Source: Albifimbria verrucaria
Lineage: Eukaryota > Ascomycota > Sordariomycetes > Hypocreales > Stachybotryaceae
Reading direction: 5' to 3'
Length of the DNA stretch: 64,000 nucleotides
Assembly (NCBI GenBank): GCA_020081605.1
Contig: JAHREC010000018.1
Location: 1,240,001 to 1,304,000, forward strand
The notes under the pieces are model-generated. The model was not told the DNA's origin. It searched no databases and was given only the letters and a program-made list of their open reading frames with translations. Within the stretch, counting starts at the first letter, position 1; the number at the start of each line of letters is the position of its first letter. The translations under genes and the position numbers were made by a program. Positions 22,957 to 34,800 of this stretch are shown one piece after another.

Positions 22957-24148
22957 CTACACATCATTTTGTACCCTAAACCCCGCTAAACCAGGTCCCA
23001 ATTGGCATATCAAAACCAAATCCTTGTTCGCCTTGCCAAAATATAATGCATAAATGTGATGGGAATAGAAGAAGAGAAAGGAAATAGATACATATGTAAT
23101 GAATGTTGTCGAGCGACGAGTGCCACAAATTACAGCAGCTTCAGAACTCCCTCCCACTATACATGTCGCTGGGTCCAACGTGGTTCTTGGCCGGAAGCGG
23201 AGGTGGCACTTCGTTCTCCAAGGGAACTCGGCTGCAGGATACCTTGAGGGCATTCGCTGCTCCGCGGGGGTGCCGAATATTTGGACCTCCGTCTTGCCGT
23301 GCGGCTTGCGCGTAACTCTTCGGTTGCAGTTGGTGCAGTGCTGGTCGACATGCGTGGCCCAGTCAAGCATGTAGGGAGCGAAGACGCCGAGGGCTGTCGT
23401 CAGGCAGCAGATACTAGCTATTATGCTATAAACTTGTTAGTCATGGTCATACAGAGGCTACCACTGGCATTGGAAGCCCCGAAAAATGATGCACTCACTG
23501 TGTTACAGGACTTGCTTCCCGGACTACCTTCGTTTCCGTTCTGCGTAGACAGAAAGGACAGTCGATCATATCGGGCTGATCCCCTAGCAGGTGAAGAGGA
23601 GTAACGGTGAGAAATGTCGGTGGGGCCATCGACATGGTCTCGTTATTAGGTGAATAAGGTTGTGTCGTTCTTATCGTGCTGGCCATTGTCTGTCGTCGAT
23701 GGCTCATATCAACGACTTCCGGCAGGCTCGAGGTGACGACTGCCTCCGGAAGACAGTGCCCGGATCGTGGGTCATGTTCGGCGTACTCGCTCGCGGCGTA
23801 GTGCACCGGTGATCGCGACTGAGGTATGTCGGATGCCCCCATCGTCGATGCCGCGTACGAAGTTTTTCGGTCTTTTGAGTCGTTTGCGTCCCAGTCACTG
23901 CCGACGTGGTTAGTAGCCGTCCTTGAGACAACCGAGCAGGAGGCGCCAGGGTTCCCAAGCCGCAACAAACATACTGGAATGTTGAGTGTCCCTCCTTTGA
24001 GAGCGCTGCCTTGCCACAGCTGCCGATGGATCATACGCAATCTTTTCTTCGACGGGAGGAGAGTATGGCGGCACAGTGTCATTCGCTGGGGCGAGTCCAT
24101 GCCCATTGCCCGGGTGGATGGCGACGATGTTTCCGGCTGTGGTTGCAT
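22957..24148 (-). CDS. LITAF-domain membrane-associated zinc protein
   Basis: LITAF domains carry a zinc ribbon split by a membrane-inserted hydrophobic segment and act at endosomal/lysosomal membranes in animals; the fungal role is unknown. Seen here: a Pro-rich N-terminus with TVPPYSPP (PPxY-like, reading in the neighbouring frame); MIDCPFCLRRTETKVVREAS (first C-x2-C); an intron at 23414-23498; a short hydrophobic part, ICCLTTALGVFAPYML; then HCTNCNRRVTRKPHGKTEV (second half with C-x2-C). A probable intron lies near 23900-23975, and one or two frame breaks lie in the first exon (near 24130 and 24030). The first 60 residues are therefore uncertain, as is the C-terminus after FGTP; the frame runs on to a stop at 22957 but the true end could be earlier. 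Confidence 0.75.
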
Positions 24149-25786
24149 CTTCGCGCGTTATGCTCGACCAGAGTCGGCCTCCAGTCTTAAGAGTCAGCTC
24201 ACCAGAGCACCGTAAACCCAGCCAGCCTGATCAGCCCTCTCGCTTGTCCGACAGCCTGGGAGAAACAGATTCGAGGCGTGGATGGCGGGCAAAACTCCAG
24301 AAAGGGAGATGGATGAGTTATGGTGTGCAGCGTTCCGGGAGTTCAATCAAGGGCAGGGCCATCAGGTCTGTGCTACGTGCATCATCTTCTGCAGAACGCA
24401 GAAAGAAGACGAGGGTAATTCGCCCTGACCACCACCACAGGTTCCCTCCTGGCGCAGGTGGCCAGCGCCTCCTCGAACACAAGCTGCACGGAGGACGCGA
24501 TCCTATTTCAGGCATCTGAATCCTTCGGACACGCTGAGCACTGTGCAAACCCCGGGCATCCCTGACTCCCTTGTCAGATCTGACGGGCTTGCTGCAGGCG
24601 TAATTGGATGGTCAACGTCCAAAACAAGCTGAATGGAAGCCACAGGAGGAGTCAGTCTGCCTCCTTGGTGGTGATCTTAACACCGATTATAATGGCTGTC
24701 GCAATGTGCAAAAGCTGGCTGTTGTAAAAGGCATAATGTCGCGAGTCCATCATTTTGCCCCAGCCTTTTGGCACTATATATGATGTTACCTGAAGGGTCA
24801 ATCTCGCCAATGCAAACGAACGTCAGGTGGGTGACATGCTGTGTCCTGTTTAATCTTAGACTGCAGAAACTGGCAGGCTTCCAATTAGCCTGACCATATC
24901 TCGCCGGCGGCTTGGGTGAGTAAGAAAGATGGAGATATATACGACCCTGGCACGGCGATTAATTCTGGCTTCTCCACAATCGAAAGAGTTGCTTACCTCA
25001 TGGTGGAGGGATGGGCGCCCTTGTTCCAAGCTTGTCTGTGCAGTTTACAATCCGAAGTCTGATAAAGCTGTCATGGGGTTGTGAATGTCTTGCATGTCTT
25101 GCATCCAGGGCTTCTAATTCTACGGATCGAAGAGGGAGAGTTCTACGAGCAGGGACAGTCTCAAACTGTAGTTGTCCTCGGTACTGAACAATTGAATAAA
25201 ACCGAGCGAGACACGCAAAAAGCTCAGGCTTGTTATTGTTGTTGTTGTTATTGTTGCGGCTGCTACTCTGTACTGCTCGAACATATGATGATGCCGATTC
25301 ATGGTTCTGCAACTCGCTAAGTTTCTTCCTTCCATAGAAACGGCAGGCCAATAAGTAAAATGAAACTCGCCTGAACGAGACGAGGTGACGAGCACCCAGT
25401 GCAAACATCGACACAGATACAGTAGCCGTGGCGCCCATCACCCCTGCTCGTGGCACCCATGGCACAGTAAGAGCTAACTGGCTAGACTCGTAGATCCTGG
25501 GTCAATGTGGCCAAACAAAAATCCCCAATGGCCGACACTCGACAAAGTCGGCTCCCTTGGGTGAGGTCCTTGAGCACAGACCGAGGACTTGCTGGGTAGC
25601 AGCACAGTTTCCAGCCAAGACGTCGTAGCATGAAGGACGACAAGATGAGATGGTCTCTGCAGCTGAGATTGCGGGCACCGTGCATATGAACCCTGCTTGA
25701 ATGCTATTGCCATGCCTACCATGCACCGAGGCTTGAAGCTACTTCATCACCAGAGACCAAGCCTTGAGATTGATAACCAAGGCACG
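24149..25786. other. Intergenic, about 1.6 kb
   Basis: Upstream of the LITAF gene and downstream of seipin. Several overlapping ORFs occur, but none has recognisable motifs or splice structure. Contains a TTG/TTA-rich microsatellite at about 25231-25257. Confidence 0.5.
25231..25257. repeat. TTG/TTA trinucleotide repeat
   Basis: An imperfect run of TTG and TTA units in noncoding DNA. Confidence 0.75.
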
Positions 25787-27042
25787 TCAACGTTCGGCTC
25801 GAGACCGTGACGTTCGCCTCCTCACACTACCGCTACCTTCTTCGCTGTAGCTTGTTCCAAGTCCAGAATCTCGTCTTCGCTGCTCATCCTCGCTAGCTTC
25901 TTCGTCCTCGTCGTCGGCCTCTGCGCCTGCTACGGGGATATCCGCCATGGCCCGTCCTGGTTCCATCTCCCTCTTGACTTGTGGCTCGTGCTTTAGAGGG
26001 GGTGTCTCCCGTAGGATGGGAACGTATGGGGTCGGTCGGACGAATCAAGTTGTTCTTCGTCCTCGTCATCATCCGTGACCTCTGTTTTCATAAGTGGTGC
26101 CGGTTTGCCCGCGAGGCTGCGCTCACCACCTTCCACCGATGAACCCATTGTGGCTACCCAGACGGCCCATGCCAAGACCATAAACAAGCATTCGCATAGC
26201 CAGAAAGACAACGTCAGCCCGATGTATGTGGTCAACCGATGGTGGAACATCAACCAGCGCAGACCACGAAGCTGGGCAGTGACAATCAGCGCAACGCTAT
26301 AGGTTTGGATTGTTTGGCCCGCTTCAATTTCCACATAGGCTGTAGAAGGAACACCAGAGAATTTCGAGAATGTTACTCGCTCTGCCAATGGAATTGTCAA
26401 AGTATTGCTTTCAGAGCTGGGCAGAAATATGTGATACAGCAGAAAGAGCACACGCGAAGCAAGGGAAACCACTGGATCCACGTATGGAAGTATTGCGGGC
26501 CGACGGGAATTGAACATGACCGCCTTGCCATCAAATTCGACGCCGCGCCCACTGGTCTGACGGGCGTCTTGAGCTTGCAACGCAGTCGCATCTGCGTCGA
26601 GCAGAAACAGGTTGACCATAAAATTCCCGCGCTCTACGTTCGCCGGCGACCGTGGCATGGATATGGCGAGGCTGATGTCGTAGTCTTGTAGTGTCTTCAT
26701 CGGTTTGTTCTTCAGCGACACGACGCCGTACGGGTGGAGGCTCGCCCTGATGATTTTGTGTTAGCACACGTACGGACCATGAGCAGGGGCATTTACCCAT
26801 ATTGAAGATGCACTGGTGTAGTGACGATTTGATCGGGGAGGAAGCTCTTGAAGAACAAGACCGAGGCAATTGCAGAAAACCCCAAGAGTGTCAATGCGCC
26901 TGATATGAGGATCACAGAGCTCACGACAGCTCGTTGAACGGGCTTGGACGTTAAGGCGCGGGCTGTTTGTTGAAGGGATTCCTAAGCACAAGAAAGGCGT
27001 CAGCACTGCGATAAACATGTATGACAGTGATCTACTAACCAT
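25787..27042 (-). CDS. Seipin (lipid droplet assembly protein)
   Basis: ER membrane protein that organises lipid droplet formation. Exon 1 is the ATG alone (27040-27042), then introns 26982-27039 and 26747-26796. Exon 2 starts ESLQQTARALTSKPVQRAVV and carries the first membrane helix (SSVILISGALTLLGFSAIAS). The lumenal domain reads YDISLAISMPRSPANVERGN, RRPAILPYVDPVVSLASRVL, and STAYVEIEAGQTIQTYSVAL with QLRGLRWLMFHHRL. A second helix (GLTLSFWLCECLFMVLAWAV) precedes an acidic cytosolic tail. A frame break in a C run near 26005 hides the last 70 residues, which read EADDEDEEASEDEQ and RDSGLGTSYSEEGSGSVRRR after one base is restored. Stop at 25787-25789. Confidence 0.87.
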
Positions 27043-27526
27043 TAGAACTGTAGCAGACGGCCACGGCCGTCATGCATACTCGACAGGAGGTGCTGTTGTT
27101 GAAGTCAACAAATGCTGTGTTGCGAGACAAGTGTGGCATGTGACATTCCCACCAGACGTCATTTCAGCAGCAGCTAAGCAACGAGCACGCCAAAGCCACT
27201 AGCTCTGTCTTGATAAGGCAGCTCGACTTAGGTAAGGCGCTACTGTATAACGTTAGCGGGATTCAACAGCTTCAAGCCATTTTTATAGGCACTAACAACA
27301 TAACTTATTATTTAAAATGGATACCAAACAAGGGACTTCGATGGAATTCTTCTTTACATTCATTCCCTTTCTATATACAGTGAATTTAACAGGCTGAAAA
27401 TCAATTGATACATTCTTGCTTTGCCGAAACCAACGTGAAAATCATCGAAACATGGCATTGGCCTGCTGGCCCATGATCCAAACCTACCTCGTAATAGAAT
27501 TCAAGCTTCAAACATTACTCTCATCT
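27043..27526. other. Intergenic, seipin promoter / F-BAR gene 3' side
   Basis: About 480 bp, AT-rich near 27290-27380. No gene seen. Confidence 0.5.
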
Positions 27527-30500
27527 CTAGCATGGCTGCAAGTAATTGCTCGGGACCAGCCCAACACGGCCGTTACCCCCATGGACTTCAGCCTCCCACC
27601 ACCCATCGTCCTGGTGACGAAGAACCGCCAGGTAATCGCCCTTGGCGAAGCCCAGCTCCTCAGGAATAGCTGCTTGATACATGTATAAAGCACGAGCTAA
27701 GAGTGCCATGTTAGCCTTGTCATCGTTCGCAGGGTTCTCTTGGTTAAGTCTCTTACCGTAGTGCAGGATGGCACGGCCATCTTTAGTGTACAGACGAGCG
27801 GGATCCGCCACACTCTGGCTTCGCTGACGGGATGCAGGATCGTATAGCCCCATTGCCTGCGAGTTCTCGTGTACTGAACCTCTGCTCCGGTGAGAGCCAG
27901 TATTGTCATCTCTGGCAGGTGCGAGCTCAGCGGCTATCTCGCTACCGGCATAGCTGCTCTTCGGACGAGCATAATCTCTACCATATGGTGCCGGAGACGC
28001 GCCCCTAACAGACGTGCCTCTCACAGACCCGGCTGGCGAAGCATGCTGGTAGTAGCTCGGTTCAGCCCCTCTGTTTTGTCCGAGACTGTTCTGGGATGCA
28101 TTGCGTTGTTCATGCCCGTTATAGGGGTTAGGTGATGCAGAGCGGTAGTCTGTTCGCCGAGGGCTGTTGTGCACAGAGGGTTGGGGGAAGCGGAGCGATA
28201 AGCGGTTCGTCGGGACTCGCTGGTGACGGATGGTTGTGGAGATGCTGATCGGAAGGCGCCCCGTCGAGGATCATTATGTACTGACGGCTGAGGCGAAGCG
28301 GAGCGGTAGGCACTTCGTCGGGAATCATTCATAACTGATGGCTGAGGAGACGCACTACGAGGAGGAGCAGGCGATGCTGCTCTTGGCACCTCATTGCCTC
28401 GTGTCCCAGGACGTGAGACAGGAGAAGTGCTGTACACTGCGCTATCAGATCTGGTGCTCTCCCCAAAGAAGCTGCGGGTCTGAGTCGTCGCCTTCTTGGT
28501 CGCCTCTTTCATTGCCTTAGAGGTTACAGCAGGAGGAGGAACGCCCAGCCGTGACACCTGTGTCTGTGGCTGATAGGATGGCGGGGAGTGCCCCGGGTGC
28601 TGGCCGCAGTATCTCTACTTCCAGGCGCAGGGACTGATCGAGACATAACCGGGTCGACGGTCGGGGCTCGAGCTGGAGCTGGAGCTGGGGCGGGTGCCGG
28701 CGCCGGAGTGGCGATGCCATGATAACGGTCCGCTGACATCCTCACAGAAGATTGTTTGTCCAGCGCCACACCCTTGAGCTCTGCTAGTGCTAGCGCAATA
28801 GGATCGGATTCATCCACCTCTGGCTTTGCTGCCTGAGGAGTTGCCTTCTGCAAATCACGGGTCGTCACAGGTAACACATTTTGGCCAACACCCAGCGCGA
28901 GGCTGGCATTTGCATCGATAGGCTCCGGGCTTGCTGTACGGTCCTGCAGAAGGCTCCTTTCCTGCGGCTGTTCCTGTTGATAGAGCTGTGGTCGACGCGC
29001 CGTGCTGCCACTTTGAGAGCTCGCGGCGTGCCAGGTGTTTCGGCTGTTCTGAACAGCGGATTGTGCGTCTCTCTGACTCTTTCTTCGGAACGGGCTATGG
29101 TTCTGGAAGAACCCGCTCTTCTTCTTTAGTACTCGCTTCTCCGGGCTAGAAGCGGGGACAGGGTCTTGTTTGACGGGTGAGGTCTTGCCGCTGGGAGGTT
29201 CCTGGCTGGAGAAGGAAGTAGCATAGTCACTGTGGGAGTCTTTGCTCGAGGGTCTTGCTGAGGTAACTTGAGAGCTAAGATCCGAAGGTGGGCCTGTACG
29301 ACACAACATGGTCATTCCGTCCATTGGATAGGGATCGTGTGGTACAGATGCAACAGGTCCGTGCTGATTGACATCATACTGCAGTTGCGCGGGTTGTTGT
29401 TGTTGTTGTCTCTGGCGGTGGTCTTCCATGAAAGGAGCACTCGAGCCCTGTTGCTTGACATCGTACTGCAGCTGTGCGGGTGGCTGTTGTCTCTGACGAT
29501 AATCATCCATGATGGATGCGCTAGGGCTGTGTTGGTTGACATCGTACTGCAGCTGTGCAGGTGGTGGTTGCCTCTGGCGGTAGTCCTCCCTGACAGAACC
29601 GACAGGGCCATGTTGTTTGACATCGTACTGCAGCTGAGCGGGTGGCTGCTGTCTCTGACGATGCTCCTCCATCGAGGGTCGCACAGGCATTGACATTGCC
29701 TGTGGGGCTTTCTGAGGAGGTGGCTTGACATCTCGGCTTGCCGTTACTGGACTCTGCTCTCGGTGGGCAAGGTCCTTGGCCAGGGCTGAGTTCGGGTCGT
29801 GATGTGACTCAAAGGTGGAGGGCTGAGGTGATGATGAGCGGAAGGCAGGGTTAATACTGCGAGGAAATTGGGCGACAGAGTAATTGTCGTCTTCTGATGC
29901 TTCAGATTGACTATCGGTGACATCGCCACGGCAAAAGTTGATGTATTTGGGGGATCGGGGATTTCTTGGCCGGTGCCTTGCTCTGTAATGAATGTGATGA
30001 TGTCCTTCTCAACATCCATCGTCTCAAGAGACAGACGGATCTTCTCGCATGATGCATCATCACTAACACAGACCGTGGAAGCTATGTTGGCAAAAGTCCA
30101 AAGACTGCTCTTGGTAAAGTCCAATCGCTCCTCTTCGAGATCCTGGAACTTGTCGGCGGCTGCTTTCCACTCTCGGTTCCACCTCGCGGTTGTGTCTTCG
30201 AGAGCCTTGATGGCATTCTCGTACTCGGTGTTGGATGTTGCCAGGCTGATCTGTGTCTTCTCCAGTTTCGCCTTGTTGCGTCGCTCTTCCTGACCCATTA
30301 CCATATGGCCTTGGGCGAGATAGCCCTTAATCTTAAGGCACTCCTGCTCGTACTTATCGCGGGTCTGGTTTGAAGTCCAAAGTTAGAATATGTTTTCTTT
30401 TCATACTGAGAATAGGGGCATGGTAAATTACCTTGTTGACCTGCTGTGTCTGCTGAATCTTGGTCTTCAACAACTTCTCCACCGTATTCTGGACAATCTT

Positions 30501-30977
30501 TCGTCGTTCCTTCATTCCACCTGCGAAAGCGGCCAGTGGCTCTTCTAGTTCGGTTTTCATCTGAGCAGCAATGCTTTGGTGCTGCTTGCCCATAGCTTCT
30601 ACTTCTCCACGGACCGTATCCAACGAGGTCTTGAGGGTTCCGGTCTCGTGAGAACCAAGTGACTTTCGACACAAATTGAGTAGCTTCCTAGCATATTCTT
30701 CTTCGATCGAGGCTCGTGCTGTGATTGGGTTTGTCAGAGTCTGCATTGGTATGTATTGGGGAGAAGACGCACCCCGTAGAATGATCTTAATTCATCGCAA
30801 GTCTGCTTCGCGCCTTGCATGCGCTCAAGCAGTGGGCCGACTCCTGCATCCTCTTTACCCCAGAAGTTGTTCGCAACTAAAACACACATGGTCAATACAA
30901 GATGTACCCGCAGGAAAGGAAAGCTTCTGCTCACACGACAGTGCGACGGCCGGAGCCTCTGCCGTTGCCGAAGGCAT
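27527..30977 (-). CDS. F-BAR and SH3 cytokinesis protein (Hof1/Cdc15/Imp2 type)
   Basis: Binds and bends plasma membrane at the septum and links the actomyosin ring to its partners. From ATG 30977: MPSATAEAPAVALS, an intron (30877-30934), then FANNFWGKEDAGVGPLLERM, the start of the F-BAR helical domain. The domain continues through ARASIEEEYARKLLNLCRKS and KGYLAQGHMVMGQEERRNKA to about 29980. Other introns: 30744-30772 region and 30365-30431. A long Ser/Pro/Gln-rich linker follows, with two tandem repeat arrays. The C-terminal SH3 domain (ARALYMYQAAIPEELGFAKG, then DDGWWEAEV and GLVPSNYLQPC) ends at 27527. Frame breaks near 29955, 28600 and 28175 are each fixed by one base. It is divergently transcribed from NOT1. 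Confidence 0.9.
28090..28359 (-). repeat. In-frame 18-residue tandem repeat (RSASPQPSV)
   Basis: Five units of about 54 bp, consensus RSASPQPSVxNxxRRxAY; the last units degenerate to RSASPNPYNG. They lie in the disordered linker of the F-BAR protein. Each unit offers RSxSP-type phosphosites. Confidence 0.85.
29340..29669 (-). repeat. In-frame 27-residue tandem repeat (RQRQQPPAQLQYDV)
   Basis: Four units of 81-87 bp, consensus E-D-H/Y-R-Q-R-Q-Q-P-P-A-Q-L-Q-Y-D-V-K/N-Q-H-G, in the linker of the F-BAR protein. The fourth unit has two extra Gln codons. Confidence 0.88.
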
Positions 30978-31800
30978 GATGCCTGGGAGTGGTAACGGAG
31001 AGGATGAAGGCAGTCGGAATGGCACAACAAAAAGACAAGAAAATCAATGAACAATACAAGCCGGGCCGTGGACGAATGCTGCGTCAAGACAAGTACAATA
31101 AAAAGCAAGCCGTTAACGTGAATCAATTATCCACGTATCAATCGTATGGGGTTGATGGCCATTAAAGTAACTAGACCTCCATGACAACCTTACGGGGTAC
31201 CAGAGCTTTGTTTAGTTGGGGGCCCCTGTTCGTGTTGACCAGGCAACCCCACATGTGGCTGGTGCGCACGTGATCCGGGCTGCTTCCAGGCTGGCAAGGC
31301 GGCTCGCAGCCGAGTGTCGGGATTTGCGGTTCGCTGTGTGCATAGTCATTTTCTGAGGTACCGTGCTCTGTGGCCCAACTCCCACCTCCACACCAGTCAC
31401 GAAATACGCCCGACGAACCATTCACCTTACATCCCCAACTCATCACCGGCGCTGCGAATCTTCCTTCTTCTGGTCCCCGCCCGAAATCGGAACCGCTGCT
31501 TTTCTTTTGCACGCAAACGATCCGCCCGCGGCGTCTCTGATGATCTTGTTGAGCAAAGGCTAAATCCCTGGTCACGAAGCCTTTTTCCTCAAACCACGTC
31601 CGACCAGCCATCGTCTCGTCCGCCCACGCATCATCCCCTGCTGCTCTGGCCGCGCGCATCTTCGACCCCCATCTTTGCGGCGCTCGATCGGTAACAGCAT
31701 CAGGCAGTCCCCATGTAGACGTATCCTGCGACGAATATTCCCTTCTACAGCACCGTCATCATCCATCACCCTTGAGCCTACCCGCCTGCCACCTCTTCAC
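30978..31800. other. Divergent promoter F-BAR gene / NOT1 and NOT1 leader
   Basis: About 820 bp. The NOT1 side (31450-31800) is C-rich with probable leader introns: TCTTCACAG at about 31795-31803 looks like an acceptor. The first coding exon of NOT1 may lie here, but I cannot place its ATG. Confidence 0.45.
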
Positions 31801-34800
31801 AGGCAGGCGCTCCTCCTAACAGCCCTGAAAGCTTCGAAAACACCTCCATGGTCCCCCTACCAAGAGCGGGATCATTCTCACCAAATCCTGCGCAACCTAT
31901 CCAGACCGGATCGAACCACTCCCTCATCCATCACACGCGGGCATCCCTGAGTGCTGGCGCGAGCCCCAGCACCAGTAGTCCAACAGGGACCAACTCCTGA
32001 CCAAGATTGTGGTTGCGCAGGTCTATCTCCTTCTGAGTACCATTAAGGAGGATAAGGATCGTGCACGGTGGGAATTGCAGGTGGACCAACTGAGGAAGGT
32101 GAGTTGTCCTCATCCTAACGCCCTCCTCCCCGCCTTTCTAACTTTGTCCTCTTCAGCTTATCGATGAACACGGCATGGAAGTCTTTTCAAAATACTTCAC
32201 CCGGCTGGTAGCCGGCAATGCGCCGCAGATATTTCCTGGGCTAAATCGCCCCGTTGCGAACCCAGGAAACTATCACATTCTCGTCAACGAGATGCGGAAG
32301 ATTGCACACGAACCTGACCAAGCTACCAAGATCGCCGAATCGGTCGAGAGCGGTACGGAAGACATCTTTCGCGACTTTGATCTGTCTACTTTTATGGAAC
32401 ATTTCAAGCTCGATGCTCTGGAAAAGACTCTGTTAGCCCTTGCTTTCAAGCTTGGGTCGCGGTCTGATCTGAAGACAAAGGGTAAGATGCAAACAACGCA
32501 TTTTTTGAAGCTTGACTGACGCTCTGGCCTTACCGTAGCCGACGCTATCCTGTCAACCAACTTCCCAACCTTCCTAGACATCCTCTCCCGGCCTGATATC
32601 GAAGCACATGCCGACTTGTCACCTACTTTTGTCGCCTTTATCATCGACCGGTTCTTGCAATACCACCCACCTAGCTTTAATGCGTCTTCCCGACGCGAGT
32701 TGCAGAACTACGTCGCAAAGAGATATAACGCGATTGACCTACCCCTCCTTCCGAAGTATTGGCAGCTCTCGACATCGCCAGAGTTATCGCTGACAGGCCC
32801 TCCAACGTGCTCGCCCGATACATACAGAAGATAGGTGCAGAGTTTACGCGGGATGAAGATGCCTGTTTCTCTTACCTCCAAGATCGACCAGGCAATGTGC
32901 AGCTAGGACCCGAACAGGTATCTGTCGCTCTGACATATACGACGATTAGCCAGACACCTCAACACGACCCCAGTGTGCTTACCCGCGCCTTACTACGTAT
33001 CGTCCCCAAGTCATTTGACTGGATGGAAGTCGTTCTCTTTTTCGATCAGCCGTCAGCCAGGATTTCTTCACAGCAGTTCTTGCGCCTGTACCACGCATTC
33101 CTCCCGATAGCTCAGGACGATTCGAAAAAGTTCGACATTGAACGATTGTGGGGTGGTGCGTGGAGCGAGCCAGAGACCCAGCTCTCCTTCGTTAGTGCCT
33201 ACGCGTCTCTCACTCCCGATCAGCTGGATGCCACCACAATTCCTGGTCTGCGCCGAAGCATTTCGTTGGAAGACTACAGCAACTCTCCGCCTGATGTGCA
33301 GGCACGCGCTGCCGTGGCCGTAAAGCACCCCTTGACGTCTGTCGCAGCTCTATCATCCATCTTCAATGTGGCTCTGAACTCTGTTCATGCATCTCAAAGC
33401 GTGGAGGCAAAGCGGCTCTTCCAGGAAGTAGTCGTGCCAAACTTGGACATTTTCCTCGTCTCTGCTTTTGAGGTTCCGCGACAGTCTTGGGCTACGATGG
33501 CTATTGATACCTTGAAATCACTCTTTGAAAACTTCCTCTATCGACGCTCGCCAGAGTATGACTTTGTTCTAGACAGTCTTTGGAAGAAGGACAAGGAATG
33601 GGTTATTCAACGGCTTATTGATGCACATGCAGTCAAACCCGTGGACCTTCCGACTGTCTTCGAACACGCAGTTAAGCATAATTGGATCGACGAACTCGTA
33701 TATCTACCCAATGGCTTTGGTCTTGACCTCGCAGCCTATGCTCACGCTGAGGGGTTCCTGGACCTTGCTAATTGGGCTCGATACAACGCCGAACGACGCA
33801 ACGAAATGTCACGAACGCTGCTGCAATTCCTGATGATTAAGGCGGATCTGGAAATGCGGTTCCAGCGACCACCAGACGGACAAGCCCCAGTCAAGACGAG
33901 CACTACCTTGCGCGTAAGGACCGTTTCTGCCTTGCTACAGATTTTGGAAGATTTCTTGCCTAAGGCGCCAGTCCAAGATCTCATCCTTGTACAAAGGCAC
34001 TGCATTACAGCCTATCCCCGTCTGATCAACTACGGAGAAGGCTACGATGATATAATTGATGCGAACGGCAAGGACGGAAACGCTCTGCCCTTGGCAGCAA
34101 ATAGCAAGATGGAGGAGCACTACAAAAAATGTATGGAGATGAAATTCAAGTTCGCAATATTGTGGAAATCTTGAACCGTTACAAACATTCCCGGACTCAC
34201 TGGATCAAGATGTCTTCGCCTGCATGATCCACGGACTTTTCGACGAATACAATCACTATGTCGACTATCCTCTTGAGGCCCTGGCAACAACCGCAGTTCT
34301 GTTCGGTGGCATCATCTCCCATAAGCTCATTGCAGATCTTCCCTGAAGATTGGTCTGGGCATGATTTTGGAGGCTGTGCGCGACCATCTTCCTGAAAATC
34401 CAATGTACAAGTTTGGCCTTCAAGCACTCATGCAGCTCCTCGTGCGCTTCAAAGAGTGGCCCGGATTCTGTAAGCAACTCTTACAGATACCTGGTCTCCA
34501 GGGCACAGAAGCATACAAAAGGGCAGAGGAAATTGTTCGCGAGCACGAGGTGGACCTAGTTCGTGGCCGCAATGGCGCTGGAACACCTCGCGGATCTACT
34601 TATCCAGGAGAGTCTTTCACCAATGGCAACAACGAAGACGCCACTGCTACTGAAACTCAAGCTCCTCCTTTCGCCTCCATCAACATCGACCCTCTTCCCC
34701 TGGTGCCAATTTTGAAGAACCAGACGAGGAAGCCCAAGACAGAATTCAATTTGTGTTGAATAATATTACTGAAGGGACGTTGCAGTCAATGTGCAATGAA

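Noticed and set aside
24998..25465. 155-codon minus-strand ORF
   Set aside because: Contains a poly-Asn run from the TTG microsatellite and has no motifs.
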